NCBI RefSeq assembly: GCF_900243075.1
Contig: NZ_OEZH01000133.1
Coordinates: forward strand, 1-64,000
Direction of reading: 5' to 3'
Source of the DNA: Clostridioides difficile
Lineage (GTDB): Bacteria; Bacillota; Clostridia; Peptostreptococcales; Peptostreptococcaceae
Length of the DNA: 64,000 nt
The notes under the pieces were generated by a model. That model had not been told where the DNA came from, did no database searches, and was given only the letters and a program-made list of their open reading frames with translations. Below are positions 44,792 through 53,280 of the stretch, piece by piece (position 1 is the stretch's first letter; every line of letters begins with the position of its first letter). Position numbers and translations under genes: made by a program.

Positions 44792-46342
44792 TTAATAAGC
44801 TTCTAAAAAATCTTCTACTGCACGTCTTACCTCATGCACATGAAGTCCAAAAATTATTTGTATATCTTTTCCTTTCCTTACAATCCCGCTATTTGGCGTT
44901 AAATTAATTATATCTTCATTAATCTTACTTTCATCTTTTACATTAACACGTAATCTAGTGATGCAATTTTCTACTGTATTAATATTTTCTTTTCCACCTA
45001 GTCCATCAATTATATTTTCTATACCTATATCTAAATTAAGTTGTTTTGATTGTTCTTCGCCTGTAGCTGTACTCTCATCTTCACGACCTGGAGTTTTATA
45101 ATTAAATTTCTTAATTAAAAAACTAAATACTACAAAATATACAATAATTTGTGCAAGTCCTAATATCATCATTACTGGCCAGTGTGTTTTTTCTACACCT
45201 ACTGTAGTATTCATTATAATTGATACTAATAAGTTCCCTCCACATAATGCAGTAACATCAAATATTTTTAATAAAGCTATAAAAAGACCAGCTATAACTG
45301 CATGTACAAAGAATAAAAGTGGTGCACAGAATACAAACATAAAGTCTAATGGTTCTGTTACAGAGGCTAATACTGCCGTAATTATTAGTGGAATAATCGT
45401 TGCCTTAACCTTCTTCTTATTTTGCTTATATGCAGTATAAATAAAGGCAGTTCCTATACCTATATAACCAAACATCTTTGTAAATCCAGTTGCCATGTAG
45501 TATATACTATCTGAGAAACGCTCAACTGGTAAATTCATTTCTGTCATAACTATAGCATAGGCTCCTGAAACTGTATCTGCACCAACTTTAAGCACTCCTC
45601 CTAAATCAGAAAACTGAAATGGTGTATAGATTAAATGATGAAGTCCAGTTGGTACTAATATTCTCTCTAAAAAACCATATAAGAATAAACCAAATGTACC
45701 TGTATCTTTGATGACATTTGCAAGAGAAGCTATTCCTTGTTGAGCTAATGGCCATATAAAGTTACTCACAACTCCAATTAAAATGGATACAAAGAACATA
45801 CATATAAAACTAAAGTTTGCTCCAGAGTATATCTGTAAAGCTCCTTTGAATGTCTTGTTGCTTGTACGATTAAATACATATCCAACGATACACCCTAAAA
45901 TAATTCCACCAAATACACTTGTGTCCACAACTTGAATACCTAAAATAGTAGCTTGTCCAGTCCCTATCAATCCAAGCATTTTACTTTCTTTTGCTAGTTT
46001 TCCTAGTGAGGTTAGCATAGTATTAGAAGCTGTGAGGTATATTATATAACTCATAAACCCAATCAATGCTGCTTTGTGTTTCTCTTTTTTTGCTAGTGCA
46101 GCAGGAATACCTATAGCAAATATAACAGCAAGATTATTAATAATAGCCATTATACAGTTATAAATTAAGTTTCCAAATATTTGTATTGGCTCCCATTTAA
46201 AAAATGGAAATACTCCTAATAACATATCGTTTGTAAGTAACACACCTACAACCATTAATATGCCTGCACTTGATAAGTACATTAATGGTTGAACCATTGC
46301 TTTTGCAAATGTTTCTAATCCCCCAAGTAGTTTCTCTTTCAA
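44792..46342 (-). CDS. PTS IICB component, glucose/maltose (MalX/GlvC) family
   Basis: The 516-residue permease has about ten transmembrane segments (residues 10-410) with the family stretch LERILVPTGLHHLIYTPFQFS and TEPLDFMFVFCAP, and a C-terminal IIB domain (about 440-516) with the phospho-Cys in NTVENCITRLRVNV. It imports and phosphorylates a glucoside, probably an alpha-linked disaccharide. It lacks a IIA domain; the separate IIA at 47233-47715 should serve. The start is TTG behind GGAGGGGG. Confidence 0.93.
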   Translation of the reverse strand: MKEKLLGGLETFAKAMVQPLMYLSSAGILMVVGVLLTNDMLLGVFPFFKWEPIQIFGNLIYNCIMAIINNLAVIFAIGIPAALAKKEKHKAALIGFMSYIIYLTASNTMLTSLGKLAKESKMLGLIGTGQATILGIQVVDTSVFGGIILGCIVGYVFNRTSNKTFKGALQIYSGANFSFICMFFVSILIGVVSNFIWPLAQQGIASLANVIKDTGTFGLFLYGFLERILVPTGLHHLIYTPFQFSDLGGVLKVGADTVSGAYAIVMTEMNLPVERFSDSIYYMATGFTKMFGYIGIGTAFIYTAYKQNKKKVKATIIPLIITAVLASVTEPLDFMFVFCAPLLFFVHAVIAGLFIALLKIFDVTALCGGNLLVSIIMNTTVGVEKTHWPVMMILGLAQIIVYFVVFSFLIKKFNYKTPGREDESTATGEEQSKQLNLDIGIENIIDGLGGKENINTVENCITRLRVNVKDESKINEDIINLTPNSGIVRKGKDIQIIFGLHVHEVRRAVEDFLEAY

Positions 46343-46396
46343 TCTTAATACCCCCTCCTAAAATTATAATATTTCTATTATTAATTCATTTCATTC

Positions 46397-47212
46397 TTAT
46401 AAGATTTTTGTTAGGTGCAGTAGTAGATAAATTTTTTCAGGTTTATCTAATTTATAGCTAAATTCTTTTTCAATATATCCATTCAACTTTTCTAAATATT
46501 CTTTATTTTTAGGATGATTGTTAATTAAATAATCGTACATTTCAAGCATTTTATCATCCTGACAAATTTCATTCTTAAAAATTCTTTGGGCAAGAAATTT
46601 AAGATGAGTTCTAAAACGTAATGTACTTAAACTCGATTCATCTAATTCTAATCCATAACATTCTTTAATTAAATCCAAGCTACCTTTTACAAATTTTAAA
46701 GTATCATATGCCAAATTATCATTTGATTGTAAATTGACAAAATGTAAAGCTATGTAGCCTGCTTCATCTTCAGGTAAACGAATATGACATAATTTATCTA
46801 TAATATCTAAAGCTTTTACTCCTAATTCAAACTCTTTTGAATACATCATCTTTATATCCAAAAGCATTAAATTAGGCAAAAAAATATTATTTTTCATCCT
46901 ATCTATTGCAAAGCTAATATGTTCTACTAGAGATAATATTCCTTTATTATTAAACTTTCCTTCATTTCCTGGTATAAGACTTATAATTTGTTGTGAAGCA
47001 TCCATCACTTCTGGACTTACATTTTTTAACAATTCTAAGAATTTTGTTTGCATATGGTCTTGAACATAATAAATCTTTTCTATTTTATCTTCATTAACTT
47101 TATCTCCTGGACGTTTATTAAAACCTATGCCAAGACCTAGTAAAATAGCATCTTTTCCGTCGTTAGTTACTGTAGATAATGCATTATTATTAAAGATTTT
47201 TACTACTCTCAT
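46397..47212 (-). CDS. BglG/LicT-family transcriptional antiterminator
   Basis: The 271-residue protein has an N-terminal CAT RNA-binding domain (about 1-55, VKIFNNNALSTV...GKDAILLGLGIGFNKRPGDKV) and two PRD domains (about 65-165 and 175-271) with the conserved His in HISFAID, HFVN and related segments. It binds a ribonucleic antiterminator to stop termination when sugar is present. A matching target lies upstream of the first gene. It is the second gene, between IIA and IICB. Confidence 0.94.
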   Translation of the reverse strand: MRVVKIFNNNALSTVTNDGKDAILLGLGIGFNKRPGDKVNEDKIEKIYYVQDHMQTKFLELLKNVSPEVMDASQQIISLIPGNEGKFNNKGILSLVEHISFAIDRMKNNIFLPNLMLLDIKMMYSKEFELGVKALDIIDKLCHIRLPEDEAGYIALHFVNLQSNDNLAYDTLKFVKGSLDLIKECYGLELDESSLSTLRFRTHLKFLAQRIFKNEICQDDKMLEMYDYLINNHPKNKEYLEKLNGYIEKEFSYKLDKPEKIYLLLHLTKIL

Positions 47213-47232
47213 ATTGAATTAATCCTTTCCTA

Positions 47233-47715
47233 TTATTTCATAATTTCAATAACAGTATCTTGCCCAGCAACAACCTCATTCTCTACTATGCAATTTATTT
47301 TCGAGAATTCGCTATGATTTAGGACAATCATTATTGTTGTACAATCAATTCCCTGAGAAGTTATTTTTTCTCTTTCAAAACTTATTATTGGATTACCTTT
47401 TTTAACAACATCTCCTTGAGATACTTCATTTTTAAACCCTTCACCTTGTAAATTAACAGTATCAATTCCTATATGAACTAATATTTCAACTCCATCATCT
47501 GAAACCATACCAAATGCGTGCTTTGATTCAGTAAGCACAGTTATTTTACCATCACAAGGAGCTACAACAACATTACTATTAGGAATAATTGCAATTCCAT
47601 CTCCCATTAACTTTTTTGAAAACACAGAATCGTTTACTTTCTCAATCTTAATACTGTTACCACTCACTGCTGCATGTATCTTATAGCTTTTATTCTTCTT
47701 GAAAAAACTTAACAC
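47233..47715 (-). CDS. PTS glucose-family IIA component
   Basis: The 160-residue cytoplasmic phosphocarrier has the Crr-like fold: GDGIAIIPNSNVVVAPCDGKI, His66 in ESKHAFGMVSDDGVE, and the phosphorylated His81 in ILVHIGIDTVNLQGEGF. It starts at GTG behind GAGGGGG. As first gene of the operon it supplies phosphate to the downstream IICB. Confidence 0.94.
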   Translation of the reverse strand: MLSFFKKNKSYKIHAAVSGNSIKIEKVNDSVFSKKLMGDGIAIIPNSNVVVAPCDGKITVLTESKHAFGMVSDDGVEILVHIGIDTVNLQGEGFKNEVSQGDVVKKGNPIISFEREKITSQGIDCTTIMIVLNHSEFSKINCIVENEVVAGQDTVIEIMK

Positions 47716-47757
47716 AGAAATTCCCCCTCATTAAATATACTTTTTACTTTTCAATAC

Positions 47758-47824
47758 AAAAAAGGCATGAATCCTCAGGATAAAAATATCCAAGAACTCA
47801 TGCCTAATTTAATAGTTACACGTT
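47758..47824 (-). promoter_or_regulatory. Antiterminator target (RAT) overlapping an intrinsic terminator
   Basis: On the minus strand TGTAACTATTAAATTAGGCA resembles the LicT/BglG RAT consensus (TGTTACT...AGGCA). Its 3' half forms one arm of a terminator: AGGCATGA pairs with TCATGCCT (47805-47763), followed by a T run. It precedes the IIA gene, so it should control the whole operon. Confidence 0.82.
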
Positions 47825-47943
47825 TCAAATTATATACTCATTATAAAACCTTCTCAAAAATATTGCAATATTTATTTTAATTTTATTTTTTAATTCGACA
47901 ATATTTATCATGCTATTTAAGCTTGTGATTTATTTTTTTATAA

Positions 47944-47980
47944 AAAGGCTGAATCACTAGAATATAGTTCTTCAGCCTTT
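47944..47980 (-). terminator. Terminator of the ilvA-ridA genes
   Basis: AAAGGCTGAA pairs with TTCAGCCTTT in a stem 22 bp past the ridA stop, with a T-rich tract on the minus strand. Confidence 0.8.
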
Positions 47981-48002
47981 CCAAATTAAAAATATTGTAT
48001 TC

Positions 48003-48383
48003 TTATAATACAGCTATTACTTCTATTTCAACTTTAACGTCTTTTGGTAATCTAGCAACTTCTACACAAGCTCTTGCTGGTTTATTTTCTCCAAAATATT
48101 CAGCATAAACTTCGTTTATAGCTCCAAATTCATTCATATCTTTTATAAATACTGTAGTTTTAACTACATTTGAAAAATCAGCTCCACTTTCAGCTAATAT
48201 AGCTTTAAGATTTTTTAAAGATTGAGCAGTTTGAGCTTGTACATCTCCTTCAACTACTTCCATAGTTTCTGGTACAAGAGGAACTTGTCCAGATACGAAT
48301 AATAAGTTTCCAGCTTTTATAGCTTGAGAATATGGTCCTAAAGCTGCTGGTGCATCATTAGTATGTATTACTTCATGTTTCAT
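48003..48383 (-). CDS. ridA: RidA family enamine/imine deaminase
   Basis: RidA hydrolyzes the reactive 2-aminoacrylate and 2-aminocrotonate released by PLP enzymes such as threonine dehydratase. The 126-residue protein has [28 protein letters not shown], the conserved Arg in [25 protein letters not shown] and the family length. It sits downstream of the threonine dehydratase gene (94-bp gap), a direct functional pairing. Confidence 0.95.
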   Translation of the reverse strand: MKHEVIHTNDAPAALGPYSQAIKAGNLLFVSGQVPLVPETMEVVEGDVQAQTAQSLKNLKAILAESGADFSNVVKTTVFIKDMNEFGAINEVYAEYFGENKPARACVEVARLPKDVKVEIEVIAVL

Positions 48384-48477
48384 TTTAAAATCCTCCTAAT
48401 TCGTTAATCTAATACACATAAAATGTATCTTCATACACTATTATACTATTTTTATTATATATTATATATACTTTTTA

Positions 48478-49695
48478 TTATAATTCTATAATTTTAAAAC
48501 CTTTTTCTTCTATAGCTTTCTTTATTTTAGCTATATGGTTATAATCTATTGTCTCTAATATAAATTCCGCACTTTGTTTTCCTAGAGCTTCCCCTGCTGA
48601 TAATTTACCTTGATTAGCACTTAAAATATTTCCACCATTCTCGCTTATTATTCTAGTTAGTTCAGCAAAGTTTCCTGGTTTATCTTCCATAATTGTACTA
48701 AATGAATATCTTCTTCCTTCTTTAGCTAAAGCAACACCTATTATTCTATATAATGTATTTATGTCTATATTACCACCAGATATTATACAAACTACATTTT
48801 CATCTTTTGCTGGTACATACTTACCACTTAATATAGCAGCTGTACATACAGCACCAGCACCTTCTGAAACTATTTTTTGACTTTCCATCATAAATAATAT
48901 TGATTCTGCAATTTCTGTTTCTTCAACAACTACTATTTCATCAACTAATTCATTTATTATTTCAAAAGTTAAATCTCCTGGAGTTTTAACAGCTATACCA
49001 TCAGCTATTGTAGTATCATTAAATGCTGTTGTTACTTTTCCATTTTTTATTGACTCTTTCATTGAAGGTATATTTGCAGTTTGAACACCAACTATTTTTA
49101 CATTAGGATTTAATGCTTTTGCTGCAACAGTAACACCAGAGATGATTCCTCCACCACCAACTGGGCATAGTATAGTATCAACTTTATTGTCTAGTTGTTC
49201 GAAAATCTCAAGAGATATAGTTCCTTGTCCTGCTATAACATATTTATCATTGAATGGATGTAAGAAAGTTGCTCCTGTTTCTTTTTGTATTTCAACAGCT
49301 TTTGCATATGCATCATCATAAACCGCACCATTTAAAACTACTTCTGCTCCATAACCTTTAGTTGCACTAACTTTTGCTAAAGGTGCAGTTGCTGGCATTA
49401 CTATTGTAGATTTTATACCAGTCATTTTTGCTCCTAATGCAACACCTTGAGCATGATTTCCTGCACTTGAAGCTATAACTCCATTTGCCTTTTCTTCATC
49501 TGTTAAACTTGCTATTTTGTTACAAGCTCCTCTTAATTTAAAAGAACCTGTTTTTTGAAGATTCTCACATTTGTAGAACACATTTGCTCCTGTCTTTTCA
49601 CTAAGTTTAACGCTTTCAAGTAAGTCAGTTCTTTTTACTATGTTCTTGATGGTCTCTCTAGCTTCTTTCACATCTGTTAAGGTAACATTTATCAT
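48478..49695 (-). CDS. Threonine ammonia-lyase (threonine dehydratase)
   Basis: This PLP enzyme deaminates threonine to 2-oxobutyrate. The 405-residue protein has the PLP lysine in KTGSFKLRGACNKIA, SSAGNHAQGVALGA, the glycine loop CPVGGGGIISG, and a C-terminal ACT domain (about 325-405). That makes it the tdcB-like long form, possibly allosteric. The frame opens at TTG 49719, but GGGAGTGG precedes the ATG at 49695. In an amino-acid fermenter it may be catabolic; it could also feed isoleucine synthesis (ilvA). Confidence 0.93.
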   Translation of the reverse strand: MINVTLTDVKEARETIKNIVKRTDLLESVKLSEKTGANVFYKCENLQKTGSFKLRGACNKIASLTDEEKANGVIASSAGNHAQGVALGAKMTGIKSTIVMPATAPLAKVSATKGYGAEVVLNGAVYDDAYAKAVEIQKETGATFLHPFNDKYVIAGQGTISLEIFEQLDNKVDTILCPVGGGGIISGVTVAAKALNPNVKIVGVQTANIPSMKESIKNGKVTTAFNDTTIADGIAVKTPGDLTFEIINELVDEIVVVEETEIAESILFMMESQKIVSEGAGAVCTAAILSGKYVPAKDENVVCIISGGNIDINTLYRIIGVALAKEGRRYSFSTIMEDKPGNFAELTRIISENGGNILSANQGKLSAGEALGKQSAEFILETIDYNHIAKIKKAIEEKGFKIIEL

Positions 49696-50353
49696 TTTAT
49701 TCCACTCCCGTAAATCCAATTTTTGTTTATTACTTTCTATATAATTCTATATCTTTTTTTTTTAAAAATCAACATGTAAACGATTTTTATAATTTTTTAA
49801 TTAATCACAAAAAAACTAAAAATACAACAATTGAATACAATAAACATATGTCTTCAATTCATTTAAATTACATTAAATGATAATTTAAAAATATTTTTTA
49901 CATTTTTATCAAAATAACAATATGTACTTTACTATTTTTATTAAAATTTGTATTTTATATTATTATATTTACTTAAAAACTGTTTTTTTAACTTTATTTA
50001 ATATTATTAAAGTTAACAAAGTAATATAAAATATGTCTTATTAAACAACTTCAATATAAAAGAAAGTTTTACTTTATTTTTATTCAAAGTTAGAAAACTA
50101 TACATTTGTAATAAAATATAATAAAAAAACCAAAGTATTAATTAAATCAAAGATTTATTTTGTATAACAATCATTTTTTATTAAAAGGTATTTTTTATTT
50201 TAATGTATAATTAATAAGGTCAAATAGCATTATTATTTTAATTTTATACTTTACTTTTTCTATAAACCTACTATAATTAAAGTATAATCATTTTGCTAAC
50301 TTGTTTATTTTGTTATAAAAATGTGAAACTTATTACATAAGGAGGAATTTAAC
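49696..50353. other. Long AT-rich intergenic region
   Basis: About 650 bp separate divergent threonine dehydratase and aspartate decarboxylase genes. No ORF with a ribosome-binding site, tRNA or recognisable riboswitch is seen. The extreme A/T content and length suggest regulatory sequence for one or both genes, but I cannot define sites. Confidence 0.5.
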
Positions 50354-51982
50354 ATGAAAAATCATACTTATAAAGAAATCAAAAACATATATGGAAAAAT
50401 AAGCCCTTTTGAATTTAAGGACAAATTAATAGATATTGCAAAATACACTGCAAAAGAAAATAACAGGGAATTACTTGATGCAGGTCGCGGAAATCCAAAC
50501 TGGACTTGTTCAACTGCTAGGGAAGCCTTTTTTACTTTTGGTCATTTTGCCATTACTGAAACTCGTTCTAATTGGGATTTAGGTCACTTAGCTGGAATGC
50601 CTCAAAAAAAAGGTATTAAAGAAAGATTTTTTAAATTTATAAATGAAAATATAGATATGCCTGGAGCATACTTAGCTAGAGATATTATAAACTTTGGTAT
50701 AAATGAACTTGGATTTGATGGAGATGAGTTTGTTCATGAACTAGCTGATGGAATTATTGGTGATAATTATCCACTTCCAGATAGAATGTTACCTCATATG
50801 GAAAAAATAGTACACGATTACCTAGTTCAAGAAATGAAATACGATATATCAGGTAAATATGGTGATGTAGAGATTTTTGCTGTTGAAGGTGCTACAGCTG
50901 CTATGTGTTATATATTTGATTCATTGATGGCAAATGAACTTCTAAAAAAAGGAGATACTATAGCCTTGATGACTCCTATATTTACACCTTATCTTGAAAT
51001 ACCTAATCTTCCTCGTTATGACTTTAAAGTTGTAAATATAAATGCTAATGAAGTTGATGAAAAAGGTGCTCACACATGGCAGTATACAAAAAAAGAATTA
51101 GAGAAACTTCGTGACAAGTCTATTAAAGCTTTATTCGTTGTTAATCCTAATAATCCTGCTTCTATAGCTATGGATGAGACATCTTGTAATAATCTAATAG
51201 ATGTAATTGAAAATTATAATAAAGATTTAATGATAATATCAGATGATGTCTATGGCACTTTTGTAGAAGACTTTTCATCATTGATGTCAAAATTACCTTA
51301 CAATACTGTCGGAGTTTATTCTTATTCAAAATATTTTGGAGTTACAGGATGGAGACTTGGCACATTTGCACTTCATAAGAAGAATGTTTTTGATAAAAAA
51401 ATAAATGATTTAACAGGAGAGCTAAAAAAATCAGTTGATAAGCGTTACAGTGATATGAGTCTTAATCCTTCTAGTCTTTCATTTATGGAAAGAGTTGTTG
51501 CTGATAGTAGACTTGTTGCTCTTAACCATACTGCTGGTCTTTCTACTCCACAGCAAGTACAAATGGCGTTTTTCTCTGCCTTTGCATTGATTGACAAAGT
51601 TGACGCTTATAAAAAACTTAATATGAGTATCTGTCACAGACGTCAAAAACTATTGTTTGAAGCTTTAGAGCTTCCAATTAACGAAAATAAAAACAATGCT
51701 GCATATTATACTCAGTTTGATATTGAAGAATGGGCTAAATTAAACTATGGAGAAGATTTATTTAAATTTATAAGTAAGAATGCCTCTCCAGTAGATGTCC
51801 TTTATAAATTAGCTAATGACTATTCAGTAGTATTACTTAGTGGAAATGGATTTTATGGCCCTGAATGGTCAATTAGGATATCTCTAGCAAATCTATATGA
51901 TGAAGCTTACACTAAGATAGGAAAAGCTATAAGGGAAATACTAAATGGTTATATTGCTGAATGGCAAAAAATAAAAAAATAA
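50354..51982 (+). CDS. Aspartate 4-decarboxylase (bifunctional with aspartate aminotransferase)
   Basis: This PLP enzyme converts L-aspartate to L-alanine and CO2. The 542-residue protein is much longer than ordinary aspartate aminotransferases, as the AspD/Asd group is. It has LLDAGRGNPNWTCSTAREAFF, VVNPNNPASIAMDE, IISDDVYGTFVED, the PLP lysine in VYSYSKYFGVTGWRLGTFA, and WSIRISLANL near the end. AGGAGG precedes the ATG. It is followed by asparaginase, so asparagine could be turned to alanine in two steps. Confidence 0.93.
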   Translation: MKNHTYKEIKNIYGKISPFEFKDKLIDIAKYTAKENNRELLDAGRGNPNWTCSTAREAFFTFGHFAITETRSNWDLGHLAGMPQKKGIKERFFKFINENIDMPGAYLARDIINFGINELGFDGDEFVHELADGIIGDNYPLPDRMLPHMEKIVHDYLVQEMKYDISGKYGDVEIFAVEGATAAMCYIFDSLMANELLKKGDTIALMTPIFTPYLEIPNLPRYDFKVVNINANEVDEKGAHTWQYTKKELEKLRDKSIKALFVVNPNNPASIAMDETSCNNLIDVIENYNKDLMIISDDVYGTFVEDFSSLMSKLPYNTVGVYSYSKYFGVTGWRLGTFALHKKNVFDKKINDLTGELKKSVDKRYSDMSLNPSSLSFMERVVADSRLVALNHTAGLSTPQQVQMAFFSAFALIDKVDAYKKLNMSICHRRQKLLFEALELPINENKNNAAYYTQFDIEEWAKLNYGEDLFKFISKNASPVDVLYKLANDYSVVLLSGNGFYGPEWSIRISLANLYDEAYTKIGKAIREILNGYIAEWQKIKK

Positions 51983-52102
51983 TTATATTGCACTGAAATA
52001 TCTAAATTATATGAATAAAAGAATTTATGTAGACCTTAACTACTTTTTTTGATATAATCCTATCGGAATTATAAATTTTATTTATGAAAGGCAGAGAATA
52101 GT

Positions 52103-53098
52103 ATGAGTATTAAAAAAAAAGTTGCCATAGTTTTTACTGGTGGAACTATATCTATGACAGTAGATGATAAGGTAGGAGCTGCTATACCAACTTTATCAGG
52201 TGAACAAATATTATCAATGGTTACCAATATTGATAAAGTTGCAGACGTTGAAGTTTTTAACTTTGATGAAATTCCAGGACCTCATATAACACCTTATAGA
52301 ATGATGGAATTGAAAAATTATGTAAATGATTTATTAGCAAGAAAAGATATTACAGGAGTTGTAATAACACATGGTACAGATAGTTTAGAGGAAACAGCTT
52401 ATTTTCTAGACCTTACAATTGACAACATAAAACCGGTAATAGTCACAGGTGCTATGAGAAGTAGCTCTGAACTTGGATATGATGGTTCAAGTAATTTATC
52501 TGCATCAGTTTGTACTGCTGTATCCAAAGATGCTATGGGAAAAGGAGTCCTTGTAGTTTTAAATAATGAAGTATTATTAGCTTCTGAAGCCACTAAAACA
52601 AATACTCTTTCTTTAAATACATTTAAATCTTTAACTAGTGGACCATTAGGGATAATTGACTGCAATGAACTTGTCCTTACAAGAGATATTGTAAATAGAA
52701 CAATTATAGACACGGATAAGGTAGAATCTAAAGTTGCTTTATTTAAGGCATATGTAGGAGAAAATGCTGACTTTATAAGATTTGCTGTTGATAGTGGCTA
52801 TAAAGGTATAGTTATTGAGGCAATGGGTAGAGGTAATATTCCTCCACAAATGCTTTCTGGAGTTGAATATGCTAGAGAAAAAGGACTTCCTGTTGTTATA
52901 GTTTCTAGATGTCATTCAGGTAGAGTGTTTGATAGTTATGGTTACTTTGGTTCTGGTAGAGACTTAAAAAATCTTGGATGTATATTTGGTGGAGACCTTC
53001 CAGGTCAAAAAGCTAGAATAAAACTTATCTTAGCACTTGGAAAAACTGATAATCTTGATGAAATCAAAGATTTTTTTGAAAAAGGAATCTATTGTTAA
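52103..53098 (+). CDS. L-asparaginase
   Basis: This enzyme hydrolyzes asparagine to aspartate and ammonia. The 331-residue protein has both catalytic threonine motifs: IVFTGGTISMT near the N-terminus and GVVITHGTDSLEETAYFLDLT about residue 85, with TGAMRSSSELGYDG after it. No signal peptide is present, so it is cytoplasmic. It follows the aspartate decarboxylase gene by 120 bp and has its own AAAGGCAGAG site; it may have a separate promoter. Confidence 0.93.
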   Translation: MSIKKKVAIVFTGGTISMTVDDKVGAAIPTLSGEQILSMVTNIDKVADVEVFNFDEIPGPHITPYRMMELKNYVNDLLARKDITGVVITHGTDSLEETAYFLDLTIDNIKPVIVTGAMRSSSELGYDGSSNLSASVCTAVSKDAMGKGVLVVLNNEVLLASEATKTNTLSLNTFKSLTSGPLGIIDCNELVLTRDIVNRTIIDTDKVESKVALFKAYVGENADFIRFAVDSGYKGIVIEAMGRGNIPPQMLSGVEYAREKGLPVVIVSRCHSGRVFDSYGYFGSGRDLKNLGCIFGGDLPGQKARIKLILALGKTDNLDEIKDFFEKGIYC

Positions 53099-53124
53099 TT
53101 ATAATAATGTTTAAAACAACAATG

Positions 53125-53172
53125 AGAGTGTCTAAGAATGAACTTTTTAGTTCATGAGGCACTCTTTTTTAT
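53125..53172 (+). terminator. Terminator of the asparaginase gene
   Basis: AGAGTG...CACTCT with an inner GAAC/GTTC pair makes a long stem followed by TTTTTT. Confidence 0.88.
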
Positions 53173-53206
53173 ATGAAATCAAATCTATTTTCATAATTTC
53201 AACAAT

Positions 53207-53240
53207 GAAAAAAGGCTTATCTCTATTTTGAGACAGCCTT
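53207..53240 (-). terminator. Terminator of leuS
   Basis: AAGGCT...AGCCTT with inner TCTC/GAGA forms the stem; a T run follows on the minus strand at 53207-53212. Confidence 0.88.
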
Positions 53241-53280
53241 ATTTATTTTATAACTTTATATTTTTATTCATATTTTTTAG

